From Flaviflexus salsibiostraticola (GTDB taxonomy: Bacteria > Actinomycetota > Actinomycetes > Actinomycetales > Actinomycetaceae), in assembly GCF_003952265.1 (NCBI RefSeq), contig NZ_CP034438.1, positions 124,001 to 188,000 of the forward strand: a DNA stretch of 64,000 nucleotides, read 5' to 3'. Of the stretch, positions 1-9,318 are shown piece by piece (within the stretch, counting starts at the first letter, position 1; the number at the start of each line of letters is the position of its first letter). The notes under the pieces are model-generated. The model had not been told where the DNA came from, made no database searches, and saw only the letters and a program-made list of their open reading frames with translations. Both the position numbers and the translations under genes were made by a program.

Positions 1-476
1 AGAAGCTCGAATACTTCGACCAGCAGACTGGCGAGCGCTACACGCCCTACGTCATCGAGCCCTCGGCCGGTCTCACCCGCTCGCTCATGACCTTCCTCGT
101 CGAGGCCTACGAGGAGGACGAGGCACCGAACACGAAGGGCGGCGTCGACACCCGCACCGTGCTCCGCCTCGACCCGCGCCTCGCACCGGTCAAGGCGGCC
201 GTGCTGCCGCTGTCCCGCAAGGCCGAGCTCACCGGCCCGGCGAAGGAGCTCGCGAAGGAGCTTCGCCAGTCCTTCAACATCGAGTACGACGACGCCGGCG
301 CGGTCGGCCGCCGCTACCGTCGCCAGGACGAGATCGGCACGCCCTACTGCGTGACGTACGACTTCGACTCGATCGAGGACCAGGCGGTGACGATCCGCGA
401 CCGCGACACGATGAAGCAGGAGCGCGTCAACCTGTCCCAGGTCTCCTCCTACCTGAACGAGCGGATTCCCCGCTAG
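1..476 (+). CDS. glyS: Glycyl-tRNA synthetase, C-terminal part
   Basis: Only the last ~158 codons are inside the window; the frame is open from base 3. The visible part reads [20 protein letters not shown], then a block with [10 protein letters not shown] and [20 protein letters not shown], and ends YLNERIPR. These are the class II catalytic motif 3 region and the anticodon-binding domain of the dimeric (alpha2) glycyl-tRNA synthetase, which charges tRNA-Gly in the cytoplasm. The stop TAG shares its last base with the GTG start of the next gene, so the two are probably co-transcribed. Family assignment is firm; the N-terminal part was not seen. Confidence 0.93.
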   Translation, partial: KLEYFDQQTGERYTPYVIEPSAGLTRSLMTFLVEAYEEDEAPNTKGGVDTRTVLRLDPRLAPVKAAVLPLSRKAELTGPAKELAKELRQSFNIEYDDAGAVGRRYRRQDEIGTPYCVTYDFDSIEDQAVTIRDRDTMKQERVNLSQVSSYLNERIPR

Positions 477-1609
477 TGCATCGGAGGACCGGGCCCGGGG
501 AGAATGCCCTTGAGCCGGGTGCGGCGAGGCGGGCTGCCATCTGGCAGGCCGCCATCGTCGTCCCGCTCGCTCTGGCAACCCTCCTCGGGCTCGTCGTCCT
601 CTGGCCGGGCGAGAGCCCAGCCGGCTCCGTGCCGGTCACGGCGGAGTCCGTCACGCTCGAGACCGGCGTCATCACCCAGATCGGCGAGACCGACGAGGTC
701 GGGTCGACCGAGGTGAGGATGTCGCTCACGGGGGCGGATATGGAGGTGCCCGTCCACGTCCCGGCAGAGATCGTCGCCAACGGCCTCGACGTGGGGGACC
801 GGATCGAGGCGATGTTCACGCCGGCCGCGATCGGCACGGGCACGCCCTACATCTTCTGGGACTTCGAGCGGGACGTGCCGCTCTGGCTCCTCATCGGCGC
901 CTACATTCTCGTCGTCGCCCTCGTCGCGCGCGGCAAGGGCCTGGCGGCGGTCGCGGGTCTCGCACTGTCGCTCGCGATCGTCGTCCTCTTCATGCTCCCG
1001 GCGCTGCTCGCGGGTCAGAACCCGCTCCTCGTCGTCCTCGTCGGGGCGGGGGCGATGATGTTCGCCTCCATCTACCTCGCGCACGGCATCTCGATCCGGA
1101 CGACGACGGCGATTCTCGGCACGGCCGGTGGCCTCCTCGTCACGGGACTGCTCGCGGTCATCGCCTCGGATCGGACGAACCTCACCGGCACCCTGTCCGA
1201 CTCGGCGCTCTCGCTCACCGGATACGGAATCCAGCTCGACCAGATCCTCATCTGCGGGATGATCCTCGCCGGCCTCGGCGCGCTCAACGACGTCACGATC
1301 ACGCAGGTGTCGACCGTGTGGGAGCTGAGGGCGGCGAACCCGGCATCCACTGCTGCGCAGCTCTACCGGCAGGGCATGGTCGTGGGCAGGGACCACATCG
1401 CCTCAACGATCTACACGCTGGCCTTCGCCTACGTCGGCACAGCGCTGCCCCTGCTCATGTCAGCCGCTGTCATCGACCGGACATTTCTCGATACACTGGC
1501 GACCGGCGAAATCGCGGAGGAGATCGTTCGCACACTCGTCGCGTCGATCGGTCTCGTCCTCGCCATACCCCTGACCACCGGAATCGCAGCGAGGCTGGCA
1601 CGTGCCTGA
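476..1609 (+). CDS. YibE/F-like multi-pass membrane protein
   Basis: 377 residues starting at a GTG that overlaps the preceding stop (TAGTG). A hydrophobic segment near residues 21-45 is followed by a soluble domain of about 90 residues (beta-rich, with the segment VTLETGVITQIGETDEV), then six or seven membrane helices from about residue 125 to the end, with a GALNDVTITQVSTVWEL stretch between late helices. This arrangement and the GALxDVT motif fit the YibE/F family, an uncharacterised group of membrane proteins found in Firmicutes and Actinobacteria. No catalytic activity can be inferred. It overlaps dusB by 8 bp, so translation of the two is probably coupled. Confidence 0.8.
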   Translation: MHRRTGPGENALEPGAARRAAIWQAAIVVPLALATLLGLVVLWPGESPAGSVPVTAESVTLETGVITQIGETDEVGSTEVRMSLTGADMEVPVHVPAEIVANGLDVGDRIEAMFTPAAIGTGTPYIFWDFERDVPLWLLIGAYILVVALVARGKGLAAVAGLALSLAIVVLFMLPALLAGQNPLLVVLVGAGAMMFASIYLAHGISIRTTTAILGTAGGLLVTGLLAVIASDRTNLTGTLSDSALSLTGYGIQLDQILICGMILAGLGALNDVTITQVSTVWELRAANPASTAAQLYRQGMVVGRDHIASTIYTLAFAYVGTALPLLMSAAVIDRTFLDTLATGEIAEEIVRTLVASIGLVLAIPLTTGIAARLARA

Positions 1610-2759
1610 ACTGACCATCGGTCCTCTGACCGTCACCGACGTCGTCCTGGCCCCCATGGCCGGCGTCACCAACCCGCCGTTCCGCAGGCTCTGCCGGGAG
1701 GCGGGCGAACTCGGTGCCCGCCAGGCGGGCTACGAGGGGATCTCCGGGCTGTACGTCTGCGAGATGGTGACAACGCGTGCGCTCGTCGAGCGCCATCCGG
1801 AGACGATGCGGATGATCGAGCCCGATCCCGGTGACCCGATCCGCTCGATCCAGCTCTACGGCGTCGAGCCGAAGACCGTCGGCGCGGCGGTGCGGATGCT
1901 CGTCGACGAGGACCGCGCCGATCACATCGACCTCAACTTCGGATGCCCGGTCCCGAAGGTGACCCGGCGCGGCGGGGGAGCGGCGCTCCCGTGGAAGCTC
2001 GACCTCTTCACGGCGATCGTCGAAGCCGCCGTCGACAACGCGGGCGGAATTCCGATCACCGTCAAGACGCGTGTCGGCATCGACGCCGACCACATCACCT
2101 ATCGCGACGCCGGGCGGATCGCCCAGGACGCAGGGGTTGCGGCAATGTCGCTCCACGGCCGGACGATGGCCCAGCACTACGCGGGCAGAGCCGACTGGGA
2201 CACGATCGCCCTCCTCGTCGAGGACCTCGACATCCCCGTGCTCGGCAACGGCGACCTTTTCAGCGCCGATGATGCGAGGGCGATGAGAGAGCACACGGGC
2301 TGCGCCGGCATCGTCGTCGGCCGCGGCTGCCAGGGCAGGCCGTGGATCTTCACCGATCTCGTCGCAGATTCCCACGGCTCGACCGTCCGAGCGCGGCCGA
2401 GCTTCCGCGAGGTCTCCGCCATCATCCACCGGCATGCGGAGTACTCGATCGAGCATTTCGGGGATGAGCTGCGCGCCATGCGGGAGATGCGCAAGCACAT
2501 CACCTGGTACCTGCGTGGATTCTCCGTAGGTGGGGAACGGCGCCGCGAACTCGCGCTCGTCGCCACGCTCGACGAACTCGACGAGCGCCTCGCCGACATT
2601 CCCGACCAGGACTACCCGGACGCGGCCGAGGGTCCCCGAGGGAGGGCCGGCACAGAGAAGAAGCCGCACCTGCCGGAATTCTGGCTCGACTCCCGCCAGC
2701 TCTCCGCCGACCAGCAGCTGAAGATCCAGGCCGCGGAGGTCAACATCTCCGGCGGCTGA
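1602..2759 (+). CDS. dusB: tRNA-dihydrouridine synthase
   Basis: 385 residues. Flavin enzyme that reduces uridines in the D-loop of tRNA to dihydrouridine. Visible hallmarks are the N-terminal APMAGVTNPPFRRLCRE motif, the DLNFGCPVPKV segment carrying the catalytic cysteine, a VKTRVGID strand, LHGRT and the FMN phosphate-binding stretch GCAGIVVGRGCQGRPWIF. The C-terminal helical domain is complete. GTG start chosen at the position used by family members; it lies 8 bp inside the YibE/F gene. Family is certain; assignment to DusB rather than another Dus subtype follows from length and actinobacterial distribution. Confidence 0.93.
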   Translation: MPELTIGPLTVTDVVLAPMAGVTNPPFRRLCREAGELGARQAGYEGISGLYVCEMVTTRALVERHPETMRMIEPDPGDPIRSIQLYGVEPKTVGAAVRMLVDEDRADHIDLNFGCPVPKVTRRGGGAALPWKLDLFTAIVEAAVDNAGGIPITVKTRVGIDADHITYRDAGRIAQDAGVAAMSLHGRTMAQHYAGRADWDTIALLVEDLDIPVLGNGDLFSADDARAMREHTGCAGIVVGRGCQGRPWIFTDLVADSHGSTVRARPSFREVSAIIHRHAEYSIEHFGDELRAMREMRKHITWYLRGFSVGGERRRELALVATLDELDERLADIPDQDYPDAAEGPRGRAGTEKKPHLPEFWLDSRQLSADQQLKIQAAEVNISGG

Positions 2760-2869
2760 TCAGGCCGATTCTCAACGCGAACGCCCGTGTCCCCACCGGC
2801 ATGTTCGAACGCCTTCTCCGCGGTCCGCTGCACCCGGGGCCAATGCTCTGTCGCCCAACGCAGTCGGGG

Positions 2870-2875
2870 TAAGCT
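2870..2875 (+). promoter_or_regulatory. Candidate -10 box for dgt (leaderless start)
   Basis: TAAGCT ends 6 bases before the GTG of dgt, which would place the transcription start on or next to the start codon. No clear -35 hexamer was found. The same hexamer occurs ahead of the MMPL gene (16042) and of the first LuxR-type regulator (49863). Confidence 0.4.
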
Positions 2876-2881
2876 CTAGGG

Positions 2882-4072
2882 GTGGAGTACGGAAGCAGTG
2901 ACATCGAGCGGTGGGCACCAGAGGGTGCCCACAGCCAGGCCCGCGGGCCATTCGAGCGCGACCGGGCCCGTGTCCTCCACTCCTCCGGCCTGCGCCGCCT
3001 CGGCGCGAAGACGCAGGTGCTCGGACCCGCCACGAACGACTTCATCCGCACCCGCCTCACCCACACCCTCGAAGTGGCCCAGATCGGCCGCTCGCTGGCG
3101 AAGTACGTGGGCGCCGACCAGGACCTGGTCGAAACCGCCTGTCTCTGCCATGATCTCGGGCACCCGCCCTTCGGCCACAACGGCGAGCGGGCACTCGCGG
3201 AGGTCGCGGCCTCCATCGGCGGCTTCGAGGGCAATGCGCAGACGCTGCGCCTCATCACGCGCCTGGAGCCCAAGAGATTCCAGCCCGATGGCAGGCCCGC
3301 CGGGCTCAACCTCACGCGGGCCGCGGTCGACGCGACGATCAAGTACCCCTGGGGCGCCGACGCGGGGAAGAGAAAGTTCAACTACTACGACGACGACGTG
3401 GACGTCTTCGAATGGGCACGGCTCGACGCCGATGGCCTGTGTGCCGAGGCACAGATCATGGACCTCTCGGATGACATCGGATATTCGGTCCACGACGTTG
3501 AGGATGCCGTCGTCCGAGGCCATGTCGTCCTCGACCGTCTCCCCGATGAGCATGAGCGGATCATCGAGGCGACCGTCGGCTGGTACGGGGGAGACGCGGA
3601 CCGCCTCAGCGCCGCCTTCGACCGACTCCTGCCGCTGTTCCCGCAGTCCTACAGCGGCTCACAGGCTGACCTCGCTCACCTCAAGGACCTCACCTCGGAG
3701 TTCATCGGGCGGTTCCTCACTGCCGTGACAGAGGCATCGCCGCAATCCGCGCGGTACCGCGGCGGTATCATCGTGCCTGAAGAGATCGCGGATGAGATCC
3801 TTCTCCTCAAGGGCATTGCGGTCACCTTCGTCATGGCGCCGCGCGAGCTGGAGCCCACGTACCTCTCACAGCGGTCGGTGCTCTTCGACCTCGTCGACGC
3901 CCTGTGGGACCGGCCCGCGGAGATGGAGGCGATGTACCTCGAGCCGTACCTCCGCTCGGGCGATGACGCCGCGAAGCTGCGGTGCATCATCGATCAGATC
4001 GCGGCCCTCACCGACCAGTCGGCGATGGCGTGGCATGCCCGCCTGTGCGGGATGCTGAGGAGCTCGCTGTGA
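2882..4072 (+). CDS. dgt: Deoxyguanosinetriphosphate triphosphohydrolase-like protein
   Basis: 396 residues. HD-domain dNTP triphosphohydrolase, which removes the whole triphosphate from dGTP or other dNTPs and so tunes nucleotide pools. Seen: the signature FERDRARVLHSSGLRRLGAK, TRLTHTLEVAQIGRSLA, the metal-binding CLCHDLGHPPFGHNGERAL (HD motif) and DLSDDIGYSVHDVED further on. The GTG start has no strong Shine-Dalgarno but sits right behind a -10-like box, suggesting leaderless translation. The stop overlaps the dnaG start by GTGA. The dgt-dnaG pairing is common in actinobacteria and links nucleotide supply to replication priming. Confidence 0.92.
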   Translation: MEYGSSDIERWAPEGAHSQARGPFERDRARVLHSSGLRRLGAKTQVLGPATNDFIRTRLTHTLEVAQIGRSLAKYVGADQDLVETACLCHDLGHPPFGHNGERALAEVAASIGGFEGNAQTLRLITRLEPKRFQPDGRPAGLNLTRAAVDATIKYPWGADAGKRKFNYYDDDVDVFEWARLDADGLCAEAQIMDLSDDIGYSVHDVEDAVVRGHVVLDRLPDEHERIIEATVGWYGGDADRLSAAFDRLLPLFPQSYSGSQADLAHLKDLTSEFIGRFLTAVTEASPQSARYRGGIIVPEEIADEILLLKGIAVTFVMAPRELEPTYLSQRSVLFDLVDALWDRPAEMEAMYLEPYLRSGDDAAKLRCIIDQIAALTDQSAMAWHARLCGMLRSSL

Positions 4073-5961
4073 TCCCTCGGGAGGACATCGACAAGGTCAG
4101 AGAGCTCGTCCGCATCGAGGAGATCGTCGGCGATTACGTCTCCCTCAGGCATGCTGGTGCGGGCTCGATGAAGGGGCTCTGCCCCTTCCACGACGAGAAG
4201 ACCCCGTCCTTCCACGTGCGACCCCTCGTCGGACGGTGGCACTGCTTCGGTTGCGGCGAGGGTGGCGATGTGTTCTCGTTCGTCGAGAGGATCGAGCACA
4301 TCCCCTTCATCGAAGCGGTCCAGTTCCTCGCCCGGAAGGTTGGCGTCGAGCTGAGGGATGATGCGCGGCCGAGGGAGAACAGGGGCATCACCCGCTCCCG
4401 GCTCGTCGACGCCCACACTCAGGCCGTCATCTTCTACCGTGAGCGCCTCCGGGAGAATGCTCGCGCCCAAGACTTCCTCACGGGCCGCGGCTTCGACCAG
4501 GACGCCATCGACGCGTTCGAGGTGGGGTATTCGCCGGACTCGTGGGATGAGCTGCTGCGCCACCTCCGGGGCAAGGGGTTCACGGAGCAGGAGCTTGCCG
4601 CGACCGGGCTGTTCTCCTCGGGAACCCGAGGTATGTACGACCGGTTCCGAGGGCGGCTCATGTGGCCGATCCGCTCGATCACCGGCGAGACGATCGGCTT
4701 CGGCGCCCGTATCATCGGCGAGGGTCAGCCCAAATACCTCAATACGCCCGAAACGCAGCTGTACCAGAAGTCGAAGGTGCTGTACGGTCTCGACCTCGCG
4801 AAGAAGCAGATCGCGGCTGAGCGCCGGGTGGTCATCGTCGAGGGCTACACGGACGTCATGGCCGCCCACATCGCCGGCGTCAAAACCGCCGTCGCCACCT
4901 GCGGCACCGCCTTCGGCACCGAGCACACGAAGATCGTCCGCCGCCTCATCGGCGACTCCGCCTCTCCCTCGGCCGGCGTCATGCTCTCGAGCGGGCAGTC
5001 GATCGGCGGGGAGATCATCTTCACCTTCGATGGCGACGCAGCCGGCCAGAAGGCCGCCCTTCGCGCCTACGAAGAGGACCAGGCCTTCGCCGCCCAGACC
5101 TTCATTGCGGTTGCGAAAGATGGGCGAGATCCGGCCGATGTGTGGCTGGCGGATGGCGATGAGGCGATCCACCGGCTCATCGAGACACGCGAGCCGCTGT
5201 TCGCCTTCGCGATCCGCTCCGTCCTCACGGGAGCACGGCTCGAGACCGCTGAAGGGCGGGTGGCGGGGCTCAGGGCCGCGGCGCCGATGGTCGCCGGTAT
5301 CCGGGACCGCGTCCTGCGCGGCGAGTACACGCGGCAGCTTGCCGGGTGGCTGGGCATGGATGAGGACACGGTTCGCAGCTATGTGCGCGGCGCGGGAGGC
5401 CCCCAGGGCCACGCCCGCCAGACTCCCGCCCAGCTCGCCCCGCGCAGCCAGCTGCGGGATCCAATCGAGCGGATCGAGCGCGAGTCCCTTGAGGTCATCC
5501 TGCAGATGCCGAACTATGCGGGTGCCGCCGGCGTCGATGACCTGCCGGCCGAGACCTACGTCGTTCCGGTCCACCGCTCCATCCACGATGCAATCCGGGC
5601 CGCTGGCGGAGTTGCGGCCTATTCCCGTAAGGCGGAGGAGTTCGCCGCCCGCGGCATCGATGATCCCCAGGGTCGGGCGAACGCCTGGTTCATCGACGAG
5701 GTCACATCCCAGGCGGGACCCGAGGTTGCCGCCGCCATCTCCCAGATCGCGGTCGCCCCTCTTCCCCAGTCCGACCCGGAGGGGATGTGGGGCTATGCCC
5801 GCGGAATCATCCTGTCCCTCCTCAGACTCGGCGTCACACGCCAGATCGGTGAGATCCGGGGCAGGCTCCAGCGCACGAACCCGGAGGACGAGGACTACGT
5901 TGCCCTCTTCACTCGGCTCATTCAGCTCGAACAGCAGAAGCGCGCCTACGAAGAGGCGTGA
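4069..5961 (+). CDS. dnaG: DNA primase
   Basis: 630 residues from the GTG at 4069 (VIPREDIDKVRELVRIEEIV), chosen because it overlaps the dgt stop as GTGA; an upstream in-frame ATG at 3982 lies inside dgt and is unlikely. Makes RNA primers at the replication fork. The N-terminal CHC2 zinc finger is clear (CPFHDEKTPSF, then HCFGCGEGGD), followed by the RNA polymerase core with YLNTPET, the TOPRIM acidic motifs (VEGYTDVMA and FTFDGDAAG) and a C-terminal helicase-binding domain rich in helices. About 15-20 extra residues (DSASPSAGVMLSSGQSIGGE) sit between the two TOPRIM motifs, a lineage-type insertion. Confidence 0.95.
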   Translation: MIPREDIDKVRELVRIEEIVGDYVSLRHAGAGSMKGLCPFHDEKTPSFHVRPLVGRWHCFGCGEGGDVFSFVERIEHIPFIEAVQFLARKVGVELRDDARPRENRGITRSRLVDAHTQAVIFYRERLRENARAQDFLTGRGFDQDAIDAFEVGYSPDSWDELLRHLRGKGFTEQELAATGLFSSGTRGMYDRFRGRLMWPIRSITGETIGFGARIIGEGQPKYLNTPETQLYQKSKVLYGLDLAKKQIAAERRVVIVEGYTDVMAAHIAGVKTAVATCGTAFGTEHTKIVRRLIGDSASPSAGVMLSSGQSIGGEIIFTFDGDAAGQKAALRAYEEDQAFAAQTFIAVAKDGRDPADVWLADGDEAIHRLIETREPLFAFAIRSVLTGARLETAEGRVAGLRAAAPMVAGIRDRVLRGEYTRQLAGWLGMDEDTVRSYVRGAGGPQGHARQTPAQLAPRSQLRDPIERIERESLEVILQMPNYAGAAGVDDLPAETYVVPVHRSIHDAIRAAGGVAAYSRKAEEFAARGIDDPQGRANAWFIDEVTSQAGPEVAAAISQIAVAPLPQSDPEGMWGYARGIILSLLRLGVTRQIGEIRGRLQRTNPEDEDYVALFTRLIQLEQQKRAYEEA

Positions 5962-6020
5962 TCGGCGCCGGGTCTACGATCGATCGACAGGGCTCGGTCA
6001 TCGTCCCCGGAGCTCCGGCA

Positions 6021-6056
6021 TGGGGTATGCGCCGAGTCGGAGCGGCGCATACCCCA
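6021..6056. terminator. Hairpin terminator between convergent dnaG and sirtuin
   Basis: Perfect 14-bp stem (6021-6034 with 6043-6056) and an 8-base loop, lying between the ends of two convergent genes. It can serve both directions; there is no strong T-run. Confidence 0.75.
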
Positions 6057-6060
6057 GAGA

Positions 6061-6987
6061 TCAGAGGAATCGATCGAGATAGGGCAGCGCGCGGGACGTT
6101 CCGACATACACGTGCACCGCGGCATACTGGTCGCCGCGGGTGGGCCCCCTGTTGATGATGACGATGGGCACCTGAGTCTTCGCGGCCTCGCGGACAAAGC
6201 GCAGCGCCGAGGCGACGGAAAGGGAGCTCCCGGCGACGAGCACTGCCTCGGAATCGGTGACGATCTCGCGCGCCGCTACGACGTTGGCGGGGTCGACTCT
6301 GCCGCCGAAGAAGACCACGTCAGTCGACAGAATTCCGCCGCACCTCGGGCAGTCGGCGACGCGGAAGTCCGCGGTGTCGGTGATCGCGGCGTCCGCATCT
6401 GGTGCCACCTCGACATCCTCGACGTGCTTCTCCGACCAACCGGGGTTGAGCTCGGTGAGGATCTCGTGGAGCGCGGCTCGGTCCATGTACCTGCCGCATT
6501 GCGTGCAGACGACCCGATCCCCGCGACCATGAAGGTTGACGAGCCGCTCAGTGCCGGCGACAGCGTGGAGCATGTCGACATTCTGGGTGATGACACCGGT
6601 GACGATCCCGCGATGTTCGAGGTGCGCCAGAGCGTAGTGACCGGCGTTGGGAAGGGCCTGGACGGGACGGGACCAGCCGATGTGGTTGCGAGCCCAGTAA
6701 TGGGCGCGGTAGGACTCGCTCGCCATGAACTGCTGGATGGTCATGGGGTTGCGGGGCGGGGAGCCCGGCGAACGGTAGTCGGGTAGGCCCGAGTCGGTTG
6801 AGACGCCGGCGCCGGTGATGGCGGCGATGCTGCGGCCGGAGAGGATCTCCACGGCGGGCTCCATGGCTGCGGCGAGGTCGTCGGGGTCGGGACGGGCCGC
6901 GTCGGCGGGTGGAGCCTGGATGTTTCTGATGCGCAGATTCTGGGGCGCCTTCCCGCTGGGGAAGTAGTCCTCGATCGAATTGGCCAT
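6061..6987 (-). CDS. Sir2-family NAD-dependent protein deacylase
   Basis: 308 residues. Sirtuins remove acyl groups from lysines using NAD. Seen: ITGAGVSTDSGLPDYRS (NAD-binding GAG motif and flexible loop), TQNVDMLH, the catalytic histidine in NLHGRGDRVVC, two cysteine pairs of the zinc module (CTQCGR and CPRCGG) and the GSSLSV motif. About 45 residues precede the core. Monocistronic, convergent with dnaG. An ISL3-type element lies 69 bp upstream of the ATG and may have displaced its native promoter. Substrate and acyl preference cannot be judged from sequence. Confidence 0.9.
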   Translation of the reverse strand: MANSIEDYFPSGKAPQNLRIRNIQAPPADAARPDPDDLAAAMEPAVEILSGRSIAAITGAGVSTDSGLPDYRSPGSPPRNPMTIQQFMASESYRAHYWARNHIGWSRPVQALPNAGHYALAHLEHRGIVTGVITQNVDMLHAVAGTERLVNLHGRGDRVVCTQCGRYMDRAALHEILTELNPGWSEKHVEDVEVAPDADAAITDTADFRVADCPRCGGILSTDVVFFGGRVDPANVVAAREIVTDSEAVLVAGSSLSVASALRFVREAAKTQVPIVIINRGPTRGDQYAAVHVYVGTSRALPYLDRFL

Positions 6988-7055
6988 GGGGCAACTTTAG
7001 TCGATCCTTCGGGTGCCGCCGGGTGACCGTCGCGACACGTCGACGTCGCAAAACC

Positions 7056-8495
7056 GGCTCATCCGATTTCAGGGTGTAGTTGGGGTCTGAATCCGCCTGC
7101 TTCCAGCAGGCTGCGGGCGACGTAGTTGGCGAGGTTGCGGAATCCGAGGGCGGAACCGCGGAGGTGCTCGAGCCTGCCGTTGATGGCCTCGGTCGGACCG
7201 TTCGACGTTCCCGGGTGGTCGAAGTACGCCAGGATGTCGCCGGCACGGCGTTTGAGCGTGCGTCCGAGCGTGATGACCTCACGGAGTGCCTTCGGCACCC
7301 CTTTGCTGATGTTGGCGATGAGCCTTGTCATGATGCGTTTGCCCTCGGCCGGGTCGGGATGCCGGTAGGCTGCTATGACCTCTTGGTAGACGCACCAGGT
7401 CGCTTCGACTTCGGCGTGGCGCTCATCGGTGAAGGCGACCATGAGCCTGGTCCGCTGTTTGTCCGTGAGCAGGTTGTCTCCGGTGTGCAGGGTTCGGCGG
7501 ATGCCGTAGAGCGGGTCACCGGAACGGCCGCGGTGCCCGGTAGTCTCCTGCTGGATGCGCTGGCGGGTCCGGTCCAGGGCGTCCCCGGAGAGCTGGGTGA
7601 CGTGGAAGGGATCCATGACCTCGATCGCGTCGGGCAGTTCGGTCTCTGCTGCGGTCTTGAATCCGGTGAATCCGTCCATCGCCACGACTTCCACGTTGTC
7701 CCGCCAGGCTTGGGGCCTGGCCTGAAGCCAGGCCGTGAACACGGCTTTGGAGCGGCCTTCGACCATGTCGAGCAGTCGGGCCGTCCCGGTCTTGTCCCGG
7801 GCTGGGGTGAGGTCGATGATGACGGTGACGTACTTGTCGCCCTTACGTGTGTGCCGCCACACGTGCTCGTCAACACCGATGACCTGAACCCCGTCGAACC
7901 GGTCAGGCTTGGCGATGAGCACACGCCGTCCCTCGGCGATCACTGCTGTGTTCGCGGTATCCCAGGACACGGCGAGACTCTCAGCGACACGAGCCACGGT
8001 CAGGTGCTGGCACACGATTCCTTCGAGTGCCCAGCGCAGTCCTGTGCGGGAGAGTTTCGCGCGGGGTTCGGCTGCAGTGCTCATATCCTGTCGCCACACG
8101 TGACCGCATTCTGTGCACCTGTAGCGGCGCACGCGCACGTGCAGAGTGGTCGGCCGCCAGCCCAACGGCTGGTGGGCAAGTCGGCGCACGAGGGTGTCGC
8201 GGGGAATCCCTGGGCATCCGCAGCGGTGGCACCAGTCATCCGGCTCGGTCACGGTGCAGGAGATGATCGCGCGATCCGGTGTCAGCGACTGGCCAACAGC
8301 ACGTAGGCCAAGTCCGTCGAGTCCGGTGAAAGTCGTGAGGTCAGGGGCAGTGAAGGTAGGCTTGAGCATCGAAGGCCTTGTGGTGAGGAATCGGTTTCTA
8401 GACAATTCCCATTCTCACCACGAGGCCTTCTTCAAACCCTTACGACACACCTACCCCTGTCGGATACTTCACTACACCCTCAATCCGGAAGAGCC
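7056..8495 (-). mobile_element. ISL3-family insertion sequence, 1440 bp
   Basis: The ends are 25-bp inverted repeats (7056-7080 and 8471-8495) that match at 21 of 25 positions, each beginning GGCTC and ending GGGTGTAGT when read inward. The single gene fills the element and its stop codon lies inside the left repeat. Flanks are GCAAAACC on the left and GCAAACC on the right, which looks like an 8-bp target duplication that has lost one A. The element sits in the intergenic space between the sirtuin gene and the plus-strand membrane-protein gene. Confidence 0.9.
7059..8369 (-). CDS. ISL3-family transposase
   Basis: 436 residues from the ATG at 8369 (MLKPTFTAPDL); a TTG 36 bases upstream is possible but has no better support. 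Seen: an N-terminal zinc-finger-like region (CHRCGCPG and RYRCTECGHVWRQD), an HTH region around VARVAESLAVSWDT, then the DDE catalytic core with VIGVDEHVWRH, VVAMDGFTGF and a C-terminal GTSNGPTEAINGRLEHLRG carrying the last acidic residue. Full-length for the family, with no frameshift, so the element may still be active. Confidence 0.92.
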   Translation of the reverse strand: MLKPTFTAPDLTTFTGLDGLGLRAVGQSLTPDRAIISCTVTEPDDWCHRCGCPGIPRDTLVRRLAHQPLGWRPTTLHVRVRRYRCTECGHVWRQDMSTAAEPRAKLSRTGLRWALEGIVCQHLTVARVAESLAVSWDTANTAVIAEGRRVLIAKPDRFDGVQVIGVDEHVWRHTRKGDKYVTVIIDLTPARDKTGTARLLDMVEGRSKAVFTAWLQARPQAWRDNVEVVAMDGFTGFKTAAETELPDAIEVMDPFHVTQLSGDALDRTRQRIQQETTGHRGRSGDPLYGIRRTLHTGDNLLTDKQRTRLMVAFTDERHAEVEATWCVYQEVIAAYRHPDPAEGKRIMTRLIANISKGVPKALREVITLGRTLKRRAGDILAYFDHPGTSNGPTEAINGRLEHLRGSALGFRNLANYVARSLLEAGGFRPQLHPEIG

Positions 8496-8538
8496 GCAAA
8501 CCACGGTGCGGGCAGTGCTCACCCCCTAGGATCGGGGG

Positions 8539-9315
8539 ATGAAAGGCATGGTCGCGCGCGCACGGAGGGAGCTGGGCCCGGGCAGGGCTCGGGCTTGGTG
8601 GGCGATTGCCGCGCTCTGTCTGTTCCTTCTCCTTGCGCTGATCGCGGTCGATGTCATGCACCGCCTCTATTACACGCACGGGTTGTTTCCGCAGCTGCGT
8701 CATTGGCGATTCAATTCCGATGCGGACCAGAGCATCTCGGAGATGGTCGGATACGTCCAGTCCCTCATCGCCCATGGCGCTCTCCTTTATCTGGGCGTCA
8801 AGCTGAAGGATGCATGGACTCACATCGTCCTCGGCCAGACCATGCTCCTCATCTTCCTCGACGACTATCTGCGTCTGCACGAGACGATGAGGGAGACCTT
8901 CATCGACGTCCTCGGCATCCAGCCCGCATTCGGGGTTCGAGCGGAAGACATCGGGGAGCTCATAGCGTGGGCGGTCCTGGGAATCCCGGCACTCCTCCTG
9001 CTCGTGCTGGCTTGGCGATATTCGGGCGAGCGGGCCAGAAGTCAGGCGAAGCTGATCGTCGTCGGACTTGCGATCCTCGTGTTCTTCGCCGTGGTTGTCG
9101 ACATGACGGCGGTGTTCCTCGAAGAATTCGGCATAGCGCCGGGTGCTGTCGGCTGGGAGGGACGGGCCTACTTCGCTCTCACCGTCATCGAGTCGACGGG
9201 TGAGCTGGCGGGGCAGTCAATCGTCATGGTGCTCGCCCTCTACTTCCTCTTCGAACAGCTGGAGGAGCGCGACCGGCTGACGCATCCGAGACCGCATACT
9301 GCCGAACGCGGCTGA
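8539..9315 (+). CDS. Unrecognised multi-pass membrane protein
   Basis: 258 residues, not recognised as a known family. It has a basic N-terminus, a clear membrane segment at about residues 20-42 (WWAIAALCLFLLLALIAVDV), an extracytoplasmic stretch with HWRFNSDADQSISEMVGYVQ, and four further hydrophobic segments (around 75-90, 95-112, 145-165, 172-195) plus one near the C-terminus (IVMVLALYFLFEQL). Acidic residues within or beside helices (FLDDYLRLHE, VVDMTAVFLEE) are notable. It starts 44 bp beyond the right end of the ISL3 element, so its original upstream region has been split from it. The next gene is a tRNA on the other strand. Confidence 0.7.
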   Translation: MKGMVARARRELGPGRARAWWAIAALCLFLLLALIAVDVMHRLYYTHGLFPQLRHWRFNSDADQSISEMVGYVQSLIAHGALLYLGVKLKDAWTHIVLGQTMLLIFLDDYLRLHETMRETFIDVLGIQPAFGVRAEDIGELIAWAVLGIPALLLLVLAWRYSGERARSQAKLIVVGLAILVFFAVVVDMTAVFLEEFGIAPGAVGWEGRAYFALTVIESTGELAGQSIVMVLALYFLFEQLEERDRLTHPRPHTAERG

Positions 9316-9318
9316 CCG

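Noticed and set aside
3982..4068. N-terminal extension of DnaG
   Set aside because: Extra 29 codons lie inside dgt and lack DnaG similarity; the GTG at 4069 overlaps the dgt stop and starts the family sequence.
4358..6082. 574-codon plus-strand frame overlapping dnaG
   Set aside because: Runs in another frame across all DnaG domains; Ser/Arg/Pro-rich with no motif, so a compositional shadow.
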